Assembly: GCF_051020985.1 (NCBI RefSeq)
Contig: NW_027475148.1
Coordinates: forward strand, 1,116,001 to 1,180,000
Source of the DNA: Nomia melanderi
Lineage: Eukaryota > Arthropoda > Insecta > Hymenoptera > Halictidae
DNA: 64,000 nt
Direction: 5' to 3'
A model generated the notes under the pieces. That model saw nothing but the letters and a program-made list of their open reading frames with translations, searched no databases and had not been told where the DNA came from. Made by a program: the position numbers and the translations under genes. This document shows positions 13,605 through 25,495 of the stretch, one piece after another (positions within the stretch are counted from its first letter, which is position 1; each line of letters starts with the position of its first letter).

Positions 13605-14829
13605 TAGCACCCTATATATCGCCAGATATATATTTGATTTTTCCCTGACCCTGAGTGTCCGGCCCCATGAGACGGTGGTTTTCTCGGCCCCTGGTGGTCC
13701 GAGGTCGTTCCCGCTGCCCAGATTCATGCGCCAGGGCCTCCTGCAGACAATGCAATTTGATTTATGGCGCTATCTCTAATAGCACCCGAGATATCACCAG
13801 ACATATATTGGATTTTCCCCAGACCCTGAGTGTCCAGCCCCATGGGACTTTGGTTTTCTCGGCCCCTCGTGGTCCGAGGTCGTTCCCGCCGCCCAGATTC
13901 ATGCGGTAGGGCCTCCTACAGACAATGCACTTTGATTTATTGCGCAATCTGTAATAGCACCGGAGATATCACCAGATATATATTGGATTTTTCCCTGACC
14001 CTTAGTGTCCGGCCCCATGAGACGATGGTTTTCTCGGCCCCTGGTGGTCCGAGGTCGTTTCCGCTGCACAGATTCATGCGCAAGGGCCTCCTACGGACAA
14101 TGCACTTTGATTTATTGCGCTATCTGTAATAGCACCCGGGATATCACCAGACATATATTGGATTTTCCCCAGACCCTGAGTGTCCGGCCCCATGGGACTT
14201 TGGTTTTCTCGGCCCCTCGTGGTCCGAGGTCGTTCCCGCTGCCCAGATTCATGCGGCAGGGCCTCCTACAGACAATGCACTTTGATTTATTGCGCTATCT
14301 GTAATAGCACCCGATATATCACCAGATATATATTGGATTTTTCTCTGACCCTGATTGTCCGGCCCCATGAGACGGTGGTTTTCTCGGCCCCTGGTGGTCC
14401 GAGGTCATTCCCGCTGCACTGATTCATGCGCCAGGGCCTCCTACAGACAATGCACATTGATTTATTGGGCTATCTGTAATAGCACTCGAGAAAGCACCAT
14501 ATAAATGCTGGATTTTTACATGACTTTGGGTGACGGATACAGAAAATCTGTAATTTTCTCGGCCCCTGGAGATCCGAGGTCGTTCCTGCTTCACAGATTC
14601 ATGCGCCAGGGCCTCCTACAGACAATGCACTTTGAATTATTGCGCTATATGTAATAGCGCCCGAGATATCACCAGATATATATTGGATTTTTCCCTGACC
14701 CTGAGTGTCCGGCCCCATGAGACGGTGGTTTTCTCGGCCCCTGCTGGTCCGAGGCCGTTCCCCTGCACAGATTCATGCGCCAGGGCCTCCTACAGACAAT
14801 GCACTTTGAATTATTGCGCTATATGTAAT
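13605..14829 (+). repeat. Y/Z and class B tail of the duplicated segment
   Basis: Two Y monomers (13,780 and 14,130) alternate with other variants, then a Z-like monomer (14,305), a class B monomer (14,480) with a degenerate start reading AGAAAGCACC in place of the GATATC region, and a monomer with a 1-bp deletion (14,655-14,828). The order from 13,780 to about 14,479 recurs at 41,244-41,943 at a constant offset of 27,464 bp. Confidence 0.78.
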
Positions 14830-16051
14830 AGCACCCGAGATATCACTAGATATATATTGGATTTTTCCCTGACCCTGAGTGTCCGGCCCCATGAGACGGT
14901 GGTTGTCTCGGCCCCTGGTGATCCGAGGTCGTCCCCGCTGCACAGATTCATGCGCCAGGGCCTCCTACAGACAATTCACTTTGGTTTATTGCGCTATTTC
15001 TAATAGCATCCGAGATATCACCAGATATATATTGGATTTTTCCCCGACCCTGAGTGATCGGCCCCATGAGACGGTGGTTTTCTCGGACCCTGGTGATCCG
15101 AGTTCGTTCCTGCTGCAGACATTCATGCGCCAGGGCCTCCTGCAGATAATTCACTTTGGTTTATTGCGCTATCTCTAATAGCACCCGAGATATCACCAGA
15201 TATATATTGGATTTATCCCCGACCCTGAGTGACCGGCCCCATGAGACTGTAGTTTTCTCGGCCCCTGGTGGTCCGAGGTCGTTCCCGCTGCACAGATGCA
15301 TGCGCCAGGGCCTCCTGCAGATAATTCACTTTGGTTTAATGCGCTATCTCTAATAGCAGCCGAGATATCACCAGATATATATTGGATTTTTCCCTGACCC
15401 TGAGTGTCCGGCCCCATGAGACGGTGGTTTTCTCGGCCCCTGGTTGTCCGGGGTCGTTCCCGCTGCACAGATTCATGCGCCAGTGCCTCTTGCAGATAAT
15501 TCACTTTGGTTTATTGCGCTATCTCTAATAGCACCCGAGATATCACCAGATATTTATTGGATTTTCCCCTGACCCTGAGTGTCCGGCCCCATGAGACTAG
15601 TTTTCTCGGCCCCTGGTGGTCCGAGGTCGTTCCCGCTGCACAGATTCATGCGCCAGGGCCTCCTACAGACAATGCACTTTGATTTATTGCGCTATCTGTA
15701 ATAGCACCTCAGAAAGCTCCATATATATGCTGGATTTTTACATGACTTTGGGTGACGGACACAGAAAATCTGTAATTTTCACGGCCCCTGGAGATCCGAG
15801 GTCGTACCTGCTTCACAGATTCATGCGCCAGGGCCTCCCGCAGACAATGCACTTTGATTTAGTGCGCCATCTGTAATAGCACCCGAGATATCACCAGATA
15901 TATATTGGATTTTTCCCTGTCCCTGAGGGTCCGGCCCCATGAGACTGTAGTTTTCTCGTCCCCTGGTGGTCCGAGGTCGTTCCCGCTGCACAGATTCATG
16001 CGCCAGGGCCTCCTGCAGACAATTCACTTTGGTTCATTGCGCTATCTCTAA
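14829..16051 (+). repeat. J block, first copy, marked by a 2-bp deletion
   Basis: A run of monomers at 14,829, 15,004, 15,179, 15,354, 15,529, 15,702 (class B) and 15,877. The 15,529 monomer is 173 bp because GAGACGGTGG has become GAGACTAG, which creates the hexamer ACTAGT. The same deletion and neighbours occur at 22,176-23,044, 24,098-24,620 and 51,444-52,666, so all four descend from one ancestral block. The 24-kb copy has lost four monomers (700 bp) that the others keep. Confidence 0.85.
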
Positions 16052-17155
16052 TAGCATCCGAGATATCACCAGATATATAATGGATTTTTCCCTGACCCTG
16101 AGTGCCCGGCCTCATGTGTTGGTGGTTTTCTCGGCCCCTGGTGATCCGAGGTCGTTCCCGCTGCGCAGATTCATGCGCCAGGGCCTCCTGCAGACAATTC
16201 ACTTTGGTTCATTGCGCTATCTCTAATAGCATCCGAGATATCACCAGATATATAATGGATTTTTCCCTGACCCTGACAGTCCGGCCCCATGAGACGGTGG
16301 TTTTCTCGGCCCCTGGTGGTCCGAGGTCGTTTCCGCTGCACAGGTTCATGCGCCAGGGCCTCCTACAGACAATGCACTTTGATTTATTGCGCTATCTGTA
16401 ATAGCACCCGATATATCACCAGATATATATTGGATTTTTCCCTGACCCTGAGTTTCCGACCACATGAGACGGTGGTTTTCTCGGCCCCTGGTGGTCCGAG
16501 GTCGTTCCCGCTGCCCAGATTCATGCGCCAGGGCCTCCTACAGACAATGCACTCTGATTTATTGCGCCATCTGTAATAGCATCCGAGATATCACCAGATA
16601 TATATTGGATTTTTCCCTGACCCTGAGTGTCCGGCCCCATGAGCCGGTGGTTTTCTCGGCCCCTCGTGGTCCGAGGTCGTTCCCGCTGCCCAGATTCATG
16701 CGCCAGGGCCTCCTACAGACAATGCACTTTGATTTATTGCGCTATCTGTAATAGCACCCGAGATATCACCAGATGTATATTCGATTTTTCCCTGACCCTG
16801 AGTGTCCGGCCCCATGAGACGGTGGTTTTCTCGGCCCCTGGTGGTCCGAGGACGTTCCCGCTGCCCAGATTCATGCGCCAGGGCCTCCTACAGACAATGG
16901 ACTTTGATTTATTGCGCTATCTCTAATGGCAACCGAGATATCACCAGATATATAATGGATTTTTCCCTGACCCTGAGGGTCCGGCCCCATGAGACGGTGG
17001 TTTTCTCGGCCCCTGGTGGTCCGAGGCCGTTCCCGCTGCACGGATTCATGCGCCAGGGCTTCCTGCAGACAATGCACTTTGATTTAGTGCGCTATCTCTA
17101 ATAGCACCCGAGATATCACCAGATATATATTGGATTTTCCCCTGACCCTGAGTGT
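15698..17155 (+). repeat. Spacer between the two 5.9-kb copies
   Basis: Eight monomers and part of a ninth: class B at 15,702, two with ATGTGTTGG or related CATCCGAG variants (15,877 to 16,226), then T-, Z-, R'- and S-like monomers. The monomer at 16,927 begins as T (TGGCAACCG) and continues as U' (GAGGGTCCGG, TTTAGTGCGC), so it is a hybrid. The segment is array material, not unique sequence. Confidence 0.78.
16927..17101 (+). repeat. Hybrid monomer T/U'
   Basis: Starts TGGCAACCG and has ATATATAATGG like T, then switches to GAGGGTCCGG, GGTCCGAGGCCG and TTTAGTGCGC like U'. The expected separate U' monomer is missing, so one monomer was lost. Confidence 0.8.
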
Positions 17156-20100
17156 CCGTCCCCATGAGACGGTGGTTTTCTCGGCCCCTGGTGGTCCGAG
17201 GTCGTTCCCGCTCCACAGAATCATGCGCCAGGGCCTCCTGCAGACAATGCGCTTTGATTTATCGCGCTATCTCTAATGGCACCAGAGATATCACCAGATA
17301 TATAATGGATTTTTCCGTGACCCTGACAGTCCGGCCCCATGAGACGGTGGTTTTCTCGGCCCCTGGTGGTCCGAGGTCGTTCCCGCTGCACGGATTCATG
17401 CGCCAGGGCTTCCTGCAGACAATGCACTTTGATTTATTGCGCCATCTCTACTAGCACCCGAGATATCACCAGATATATATTGGATTTTTCCCTGACCCTG
17501 AGGGTCCGACCCCATGAGACGGTGGTTTTCTCGGCCCCTGGTGGTCCGAGGTCGTTCCCGCTGCCCAGATTCATGCGCCAGGGCTTCCTGCAGACAATGC
17601 ACTTTGATTTAGTGCGCTATCTCTAATAGCACCCGAGATATCACCAGATATATATTGGATTTTCCCCTGACCCTGAGTGTCCGTCCCCATGAGACGGTGG
17701 TTTTCTCGGCCCCTGGTGGTCCGAGGTCGTTCCCGCTCCACAGAATCATGCGCCAGGGCCTCCTGCAGACAATGCGCTTTGATTTATCGCGCTATCTCTA
17801 ATGGCACCAGAGATATCACCAGATATATAATGGATTTTTCCGTGACCCTGACAGTCCGGCCCCATGAGACGGTGGTTTTCTCGGCCCCTGGTGGTCCGAG
17901 GTCGTTCCCGCTGCACGGATTCATGCGCCAGGGCTTCCTGCAGACAATGCACTTTGATTTATTGCGCCATCTCTACTAGCACCCGAGATATCACCAGATA
18001 TATATTGGATTTTTCCCTGACCCTGAGGGTCCGACCCCATGAGACGGTGGTTTTCTCGGCCCCTGGTGGTCCGAGGTCGTTCCCGCTGCCCAGATTCATG
18101 CGCCAGGGCCTCCTACAGACAATGCACTCTGATTTATTGCGCCATCTGTAATAGCACCCGAGATATCACCAGATATATATTGGATTTTTCCCTGACCCTG
18201 AGTGTCCGGCCCCATGAGCCGGTGGTTTTCTCGGCCCCTCGTGGTCCGAGGTCGTTCCCGCTGCCCAGATTCATGCGCCAGGGCCTCCTACAGACAATCC
18301 ACTTTGATTTATTGCGCTATCTGTAATAGCACCCGAGATATCACCAGATGTATATTCGATTTTTCCCTGACCCTGAGTGTCCGGCCCCATGAGACGGTGG
18401 TTTTCTCGGCCCCTGGAGGTCCGAGGTCGTTCCCGCTGCCCAGATTCATGCGCCAGGGCCTCCTACAGACAATGGACTTTGATTTATTGCGCTATCTCTA
18501 ATGGCAACCGAGATATCACCAGATATATAATGGATTTTTCCCTGACCCTGACAGTCCGGCCCCATGAGACGGTGGTTTTCTTGGCCCCTGGTGGTCCGAG
18601 GTCGTTCCCGCTGCACAGATTCATCCGCCAGGGCCTCCTGCACATAATTCACTTTGGTTTATTGCGCTATCTCTAATAGCACCCGAGATATCGCCAGATA
18701 TATATTGGATTTTTCCCTGACCCTGAGGGTCCGGCCCCATGAGACGGTGGTTTTCTCGGCCCCTGGTGGTCCGAGGCCGTTCCCGCTGCACGGATTCATG
18801 CGCCAGGGCTTCCTGCAGACAATGCACTTTGATTTAGTGCGCTATCTCTAATAGCACCCGAGATATCACCAGATATATATTGGATTTTCCCCTGACCATG
18901 AGTGTCCGTCCCCATGAGACGGTGGTTTTCTCGGCCCCTGGTGGTCCGAGGTCGTTCCCGCTCCACAGAATCATGCGCCAGGGCCTCCTGCAGACAATTC
19001 GCTTTGATTTATCGCGCTATCTCTAATGGCACCAGAGATATCACCAGATATATAATGGATTTTTCCGTGACCCTGACAGTCCGGCCCCATGAGACGGTGG
19101 TTTTCTCGGCCCCTGGTGGTCCGAGGTCGTTCCCGCTGCACGGATTCATGCGCCAGGGCTTCCTGCAGACAATGCACTTTGATTTATTGCGCCATCTCTA
19201 CTAGCACCCGAGATATCACCAGATATATATTGGATTTTTCCCTGACCCTGAGGGTCCGACCCCATGAGACGGTGGTTTTCTCGGCCCCTGGTGGTCCGAG
19301 GTCGTTCCCGCTGCCCAGATTCATGCGCCAGGGCCTCCTACAGACAATGGACTTTGATTTATTGCGCTATCTCTAACGGCAACCGAGATATCACCAGATA
19401 TATAATGGATTTTTCCCTGACCCTGACAGTCCGGCCCCATGAGACGGTGGTTTTCTCGGCCCCTGATGGTCCGAGGTCGTTTCCGCTGCACAGATTCATG
19501 CGCCAGGGCCTCCTACAGACAATGCACTCTGATTTATTGCGCCATCTGTAATAGCACCCGAGATATCACCAGATATATATTGGATTTTTCCCTGACCCTG
19601 AGTGTCCGGCCCCATGAGCCGGTGGTTTTCTCGGCCCCTCGTGGTCCGAGGTCGTTCCCGCTGCCCAGATTCATGCGCCAGGGCCTCCTACAGACAATGC
19701 ACTTTGATTTATTGCGCTATCTGTAATAGCACCCGAGATATCACCAGATGTATATTCGATTTTTCCCTGACCCTGAGTGTCCGGCCCCATGAGACGGTGG
19801 TTTTCTCGGCCCCTGGTGGTCCGAGGTCGTTCCCGCTGCCCAGATTCATGCGCCAGGGCCTCCTACAGACAATGGACTTTGATTTATTGCGCTATCTCTA
19901 ATGGCAACCGAGATATCACCAGATATATAATGGATTTTTCCCTGACCCTGACAGTCCGGCCCCATGAGACGGTGGTTTTCTTGGCCCCTGGTGGTCCGAG
20001 GTCGTTCCCGCTGCACAGATTCATCCGCCAGGGCCTCCTGCACATAATTCACTTTGGTTTATTGCGCTATCTCTAATAGCACCCGAGATATCGCCAGATA

Positions 20101-23044
20101 TATATTGGATTTTTCCCTGACCCTGAGGGTCCGGCCCCATGAGACGGTGGTTTTCTCGGCCCCTGGTGGTCCGAGGCCGTTCCCGCTGCACGGATTCATG
20201 CGCCAGGGCTTCCTGCAGACAATGCACTTTGATTTAGTGCGCTATCTCTAATAGCACCCGAGATATCACCAGATATATATTGGATTTTCCCCTGACCCTG
20301 AGTGTCCGTCCCCATGAGACGGTGGTTTTCTCGGCCCCTGGTGGTCCGAGGTCGTTCCCGCTCCACAGAATCATGCGCCAGGGCCTCCTGCAGACAATGC
20401 GCTTTGATTTATCGCGCTATCTCTAATGGCACCAGAGATATCACCAGATATATAATGGATTTTTCCGTGACCCTGACAGTCCGGCCCCATGAGACGGTGG
20501 TTTTCTCGGCCCCTGGTGGTCCGAGGTCGTTCCCGCTGCACGGATTCATGCGCCAGGGCTTCCTGCAGACAATGCACTTTGATTTATTGCGCCATCTCTA
20601 CTAGCACCCGAGATATCACCAGATATATATTGGCTTTTTCCCTGACCCTGAGGGTCCGACCCCATGAGACGGTGGTTTTCTCGGCCCCTGGTGGTCCGAG
20701 GTCGTTCCCGCTGCCCAGATTCATGCGCCAGGGCCTCCTACAGACAATGGACTTTGATTTATTGCGCTATCTCTAATGGCAACCGAGATATCACCAGATA
20801 TATAATGGATTTTTCCCTGACCCTGACATTCCGGCCCCATGAGACGGTGGTTTTATCGGCCCCTAGTGGTCCGAGGTCGTTCCCGCTGCACGGATTCATG
20901 CGCCAGGGCTTCCTGCAGACAATGCACTTTGATTTAGTGCGCTATCTGTAATAGCACCCTATATATCGCCAGATATATATTTGATTTTTCCCTGACCCTG
21001 AGTGTCCGGCCCCATGAGACGGTGGTTTTCTCGGCCCCTGGTGGTCCGAGGTCGTTCCCGCTGCCCAGATTCATGCGCCAGGGCCTCCTGCAGACAATGC
21101 AATTTGATTTATCGCGCTATCTCTAATAGCACCCGAGATATCACCAGACATATATTGGATTTTCCCCAGACCCTGAGTGTCCAGCCCCATGGGACTTTGG
21201 TTTTCTCGGCCCCTCGTGGTCCGAGGTCGTTCCCGCCGCCCAGATTCATGCGGTAGGGCCTCCTACAGACAATGCACTTTGATTTATTGCGCAATCTGTA
21301 ATAGCACCGGAGATATCACCAGATATATATTGGATTTTTCCCTGACCCTTAGTGTCCGGCCCCATGAGACGATGGTTTTCTCGGCCCCTGGTGGTCCGAG
21401 GTCGTTTCCGCTGCACAGATTCATGCGCAAGGGCCTCCTACGGACAATGCACTTTGATTTATTGCGCTATCTGTAATAGCACCCGGGATATCACCAGACA
21501 TATATTGGATTTTCCCCAGACCCTGAGTGTCCAGCCCCATGGGACTTTGGTTTTCTCGGCCCCTCGTGGTCCGAGGTCGTTCCCGCTGCCCAGATTCATG
21601 CGGCAGGGCCTCCTACAGACAATGCACTTTGATTTATTGCGCTATCTGTAATAGCACCCGATATATCACCAGATATATATTGGATTTTTCCCTGACCCTG
21701 ATTGTCCGGCCCCATGAGACGGTGGTTTTCTCGTCCCCTGGTGGTCCGAGGTCATTCCCGCTGCACTGATTCATGCGCCAGGGCCTCCTACAGACAATGC
21801 ACATTGATTTATTGGGCTATCTGTAATAGCACTCGAGAAAGCACCATATAAATGCTGGATTTTTACATGACTTTGGGTGACGGATACAGAAAATCTGTAA
21901 TTTTCTCGGCCCCTGGAGATCCGAGGTCGTTCCTGCTTCACAGATTCATGCGCCAGGGCCTCCTACAGACAATGCACTTTGAATTATTGCGCTATATGTA
22001 ATAGCGCCCGAGATATCACCAGATATATATTGGATTTTTCCCTGACCCTGAGTGTCCGGCCCCATGAGACGGTGGTTTTCTCGGCCCCTGCTGGTCCGAG
22101 GCCGTTCCCCTGCACAGATTCATGCGCCAGGGCCTCCTACAGACAATGCACTTTGAATTATTGCGCTATATGTAATAGCACCCGAGATATCACTAGATAT
22201 ATATTGGATTTTTCCCTGACCCTGAGTGTCCGGCCCCATGAGACGGTGGTTGTCTCGGCCCCTGGTGATCCGAGGTCGTCCCCGCTGCACAGATTCATGC
22301 GCCAGGGCCTCCTACAGACAATTCACTTTGGTTTATTGCGCTATTTCTAATAGCATCCGAGATATCACCAGATATATATTGGATTTTTCCCCGACCCTGA
22401 GTGATCGGCCCCATGAGACGGTGGTTTTCTCGGACCCTGGTGATCCGAGTTCGTTCCTGCTGCAGACATTCATGCGCCAGGGCCTCCTGCAGATAATTCA
22501 CTTTGGTTTATTGCGCTATCTCTAATAGCACCCGAGATATCACCAGATATATATTGGATTTATCCCCGACCCTGAGTGACCGGCCCCATGAGACTGTAGT
22601 TTTCTCGGCCCCTGGTGGTCCGAGGTCGTTCCCGCTGCACAGATGCATGCGCCAGGGCCTCCTGCAGATAATTCACTTTGGTTTAATGCGCTATCTCTAA
22701 TAGCAGCCGAGATATCACCAGATATATATTGGATTTTTCCCTGACCCTGAGTGTCCGGCCCCATGAGACGGTGGTTTTCTCGGCCCCTGGTTGTCCGGGG
22801 TCGTTCCCGCTGCACAGATTCATGCGCCAGTGCCTCTTGCAGATAATTCACTTTGGTTTATTGCGCTATCTCTAATAGCACCCGAGATATCACCAGATAT
22901 TTATTGGATTTTCCCCTGACCCTGAGTGTCCGGCCCCATGAGACTAGTTTTCTCGGCCCCTGGTGGTCCGAGGTCGTTCCCGCTGCACAGATTCATGCGC
23001 CAGGGCCTCCTACAGACAATGCACTTTGATTTATTGCGCTATCT
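17156..23044 (+). repeat. 5.9-kb segmental duplication within the array, copy 2
   Basis: Match to 9,809-15,697 at an offset of 7,347 bp throughout, including both shared indels. Differences seen on this side include AATCCACTT near 18,299, GACATTCCGG near 20,827 and CTCGTCCCC near 21,733. After 23,044 the sequence changes to a CTCTAA monomer end and an unusual ATCACCTGTTATATA start, which copy 1 lacks. Confidence 0.88.
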
Positions 23045-25495
23045 CTAATAGCACCCGAGATATCACCTGTTATATATTGGATTTTTCCCTGACCATGAGT
23101 GTCCGGCCCCATGTGTCGGTGGTTTTCTCGGCCCCTGGTGGTCCGAGGCCGTTCCCGCTGCACGGATTCATGCGCCAGGGCTTCCTGCAGACAATGCACT
23201 TTGATTTAGTGCGCTATCTCTAATAGCACCCGAGATATCACCAGATATATATTGGATTTTCCCCTGACCCTGAGTGTCCGTCCCCATGAGACGGTGGTTT
23301 TCTCGGCCCCTGGTGGTCCGAGGTCGTTCCCGCTCCACAGAATCATGCGCCAGGGCCTCCTGCAGACAATGCGCTTTGATTTATCGCGCTATCTCTAATG
23401 GCACCAGAGATATCACCAGATATATAATGGATTTTTCCGTGACCCTGACAGTCCGGCCCCATGAGACGGTGGATTTCTCGGCCCCTGGTGGTCCGAGGTC
23501 GTTCCCGTTGCACAGATGCATGCGCCAGGGCCTCCTGCAGAAAATTCACTTTGGTTTATTGCGCTATCTCTAATAGCACACGAGATATCGCCAGATATAT
23601 ATTGGATTTTTCCCTGACCCTGAGTGTCCGGCCCCATGAGACGGTGGTTTTCTCGTCCCCTGGTGGTCCGAGGTCGTTCCCGTTGCACAGATGCATGCGC
23701 CAGGGCCTCCTGCAGATAATTCACTTTGGTTTATTGCGCTATCTCTAATAGCACACGAGATATCGCCAGATATGTATTGGATTTTCCCCTGTCCCTGAGT
23801 ATCCGGCCCCATGAGATGGTGGTTTTCTCGGCCCCTGGTGGTCCGAGGTCGTTCCCGCTGCCCAGATTCATGCGCCAGGGCCTCCTACAGACAATGCACT
23901 TTGAATTATTGCGCTATATGTAATAGCGCCCGAGATATCACCAGATATATATTGTATTTTTCCCTGACCCTGAGTGTCCGGCCCCATGAGACGGTGGTTT
24001 TCTCGGCCCCTGCTGGTCCGAGGCCGTTCCCCTGCACAGATTCATGCGCCAGGGCCTCCTACAGACAATGCACTTTGAATTATTGCGCTATATGTAATAG
24101 CACCCGAGATATCACCAGATATTTATTGGATTTTCCCCTGACCCTGAGTGTCCGGCCCCATGAGACTAGTTTTCTCGGCCCCTGGTGGTCCGAGGTCGTT
24201 CCCGCTGCACAGATTCATGCGCCAGGGCCTCCTACAGACAATGCACTTTGATTTATTGCGCTATCTGTAATAGCACCTCAGAAAGCTCCATATATATGCT
24301 GGATTTTTACATGACTTTGGGTGACGGACACAGAAAATCTGTAATTATCACGGCCCCTGGAGATCCGAGGTCGTACCTGCTTCACAGATTCATGCGCCAG
24401 GGCCTCCCGCAGACAATGCACTTTGATTTAGTGCGCCATCTGTAATAGCACCCGAGATATCACCAGATATATATTGGATTTTTCCCTGTCCCTGAGTGTC
24501 CGGCCCCATGAGACTGTAGTTTTCTCGTCCCCTGGTGGTCCGAGGTCGTTCCCGCTGCACAGATTCATGCGCCAGGGCCTCCTGCAGACAATTCACTTTG
24601 GTTCATTGCGCTATCTCTAATAGCATCCGAGATATCACCAGATATATATTGGATTTTTCCCCGACCCTGAGTGTCCGGCCCCATGAGACGGTGGTTTTCT
24701 CGGCCCCTGGTGGTCCGACGTCGTTCCTGCTGCACAGATTCATGAGACAGGGCCTCCCGCAGAAAATGCACTTTGATTTATTGCGCTATATCTAATAGCA
24801 CCCGAGTTATCACCAGATATATATTGGATTTTTCCCCGACCCTGAGTGTCCGGCCCCATGAGACGGTGGTTTTCTCGGCCCCTGGTGATCCGAGGTCGTT
24901 CCCGCTGCACACATTCATGCGCCAGGGCCTCTTGCAGATAATTCACTTTGGTTTATTGCGCTATCTCTAATAGCATCCGAGATATCACCAGATATATATT
25001 GGATTTTTCCCCGTCCCTGAGTGTCCGGCCCCATGAGACGGTGTTTTTCTCGGCCCCTGGTGGTCCGACGTCGTTCCTGCTGCACAGATTCATGCGACAG
25101 GGCCTCCCGCAGAAAATGCACTTTGATTTATTGCGCTATATCTAATAGCATCCGAGATATCACCAGATATATATTGGATTTTTCCCCGACCCTGAGTGTC
25201 CGGCCCCATGAGACGGTGGTTTTCTCGGCCCCTGGTGGTCCGACGTCGTTCCTGCTGCACAGATTCATGCGACAGGGCCTCCCGCAGACAATGCACTTTG
25301 ATTCATTGCCCTATCTCTAATAGCATCCGAGATATCACCAGATATATATTGGATTTTTCCCCGACCCTGAGTGTCCGGCCCCATGAGACGGTGGTTTTCT
25401 CGGCCCCTGGTGGTCCGACGTCGTTCCTGCTGCACAGATTCATGCGACAGGGCCTCCCGCAGAAAATGCACTTTGATTTATTGCGCTACCTGTAA
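23045..25495 (+). repeat. Mosaic junction region
   Basis: Pieces of several families lie side by side: U'-like and P**-like monomers (23,049 to 23,398), a W start joined to a GTGGATTTC type (23,399), a monomer with the 1-bp deletion CGTTCCCCTG (23,924-24,097), a shortened J block (24,098-24,620), and from 24,621 a series with CCCCGACCC, GGTCCGACGTCG and CGACAGGGCC. The last series (24,971-25,320) reappears at 35,294-35,643. Confidence 0.78.

Larger units (their letters stand above)
9809..15697 (+). repeat. 5.9-kb segmental duplication within the array, copy 1
   Basis: This segment of about 5,889 bp matches 17,156-23,044 at a constant offset of 7,347 bp (42 monomers minus 3 bp). Both copies share one 1-bp deletion (near 14,757 and 22,104) and one 2-bp deletion (near 15,597 and 22,944). 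I found at least nine single-base differences, for example ACCCAAG near 12,737 against ACCCGAG near 20,084 and CCGGCCGCATG near 13,137 against CCGGCCCCATG. The left limit lies inside a hybrid monomer at CCGTCCCC, and the right limit at GCTATCT before 15,702. Internally it contains 7- and 8-monomer units followed by Y, Z, class B and J-block monomers. Confidence 0.88.

Noticed and set aside
14480..14654. Possible transposon insertion at a degenerate monomer start (AGAAAGCACCATATAAATG)
   Set aside because: Length is still 175 bp with no target duplication or terminal repeats. It is a diverged class B monomer, also seen near 15,702, 21,827, 24,271, 46,494 and 52,317.
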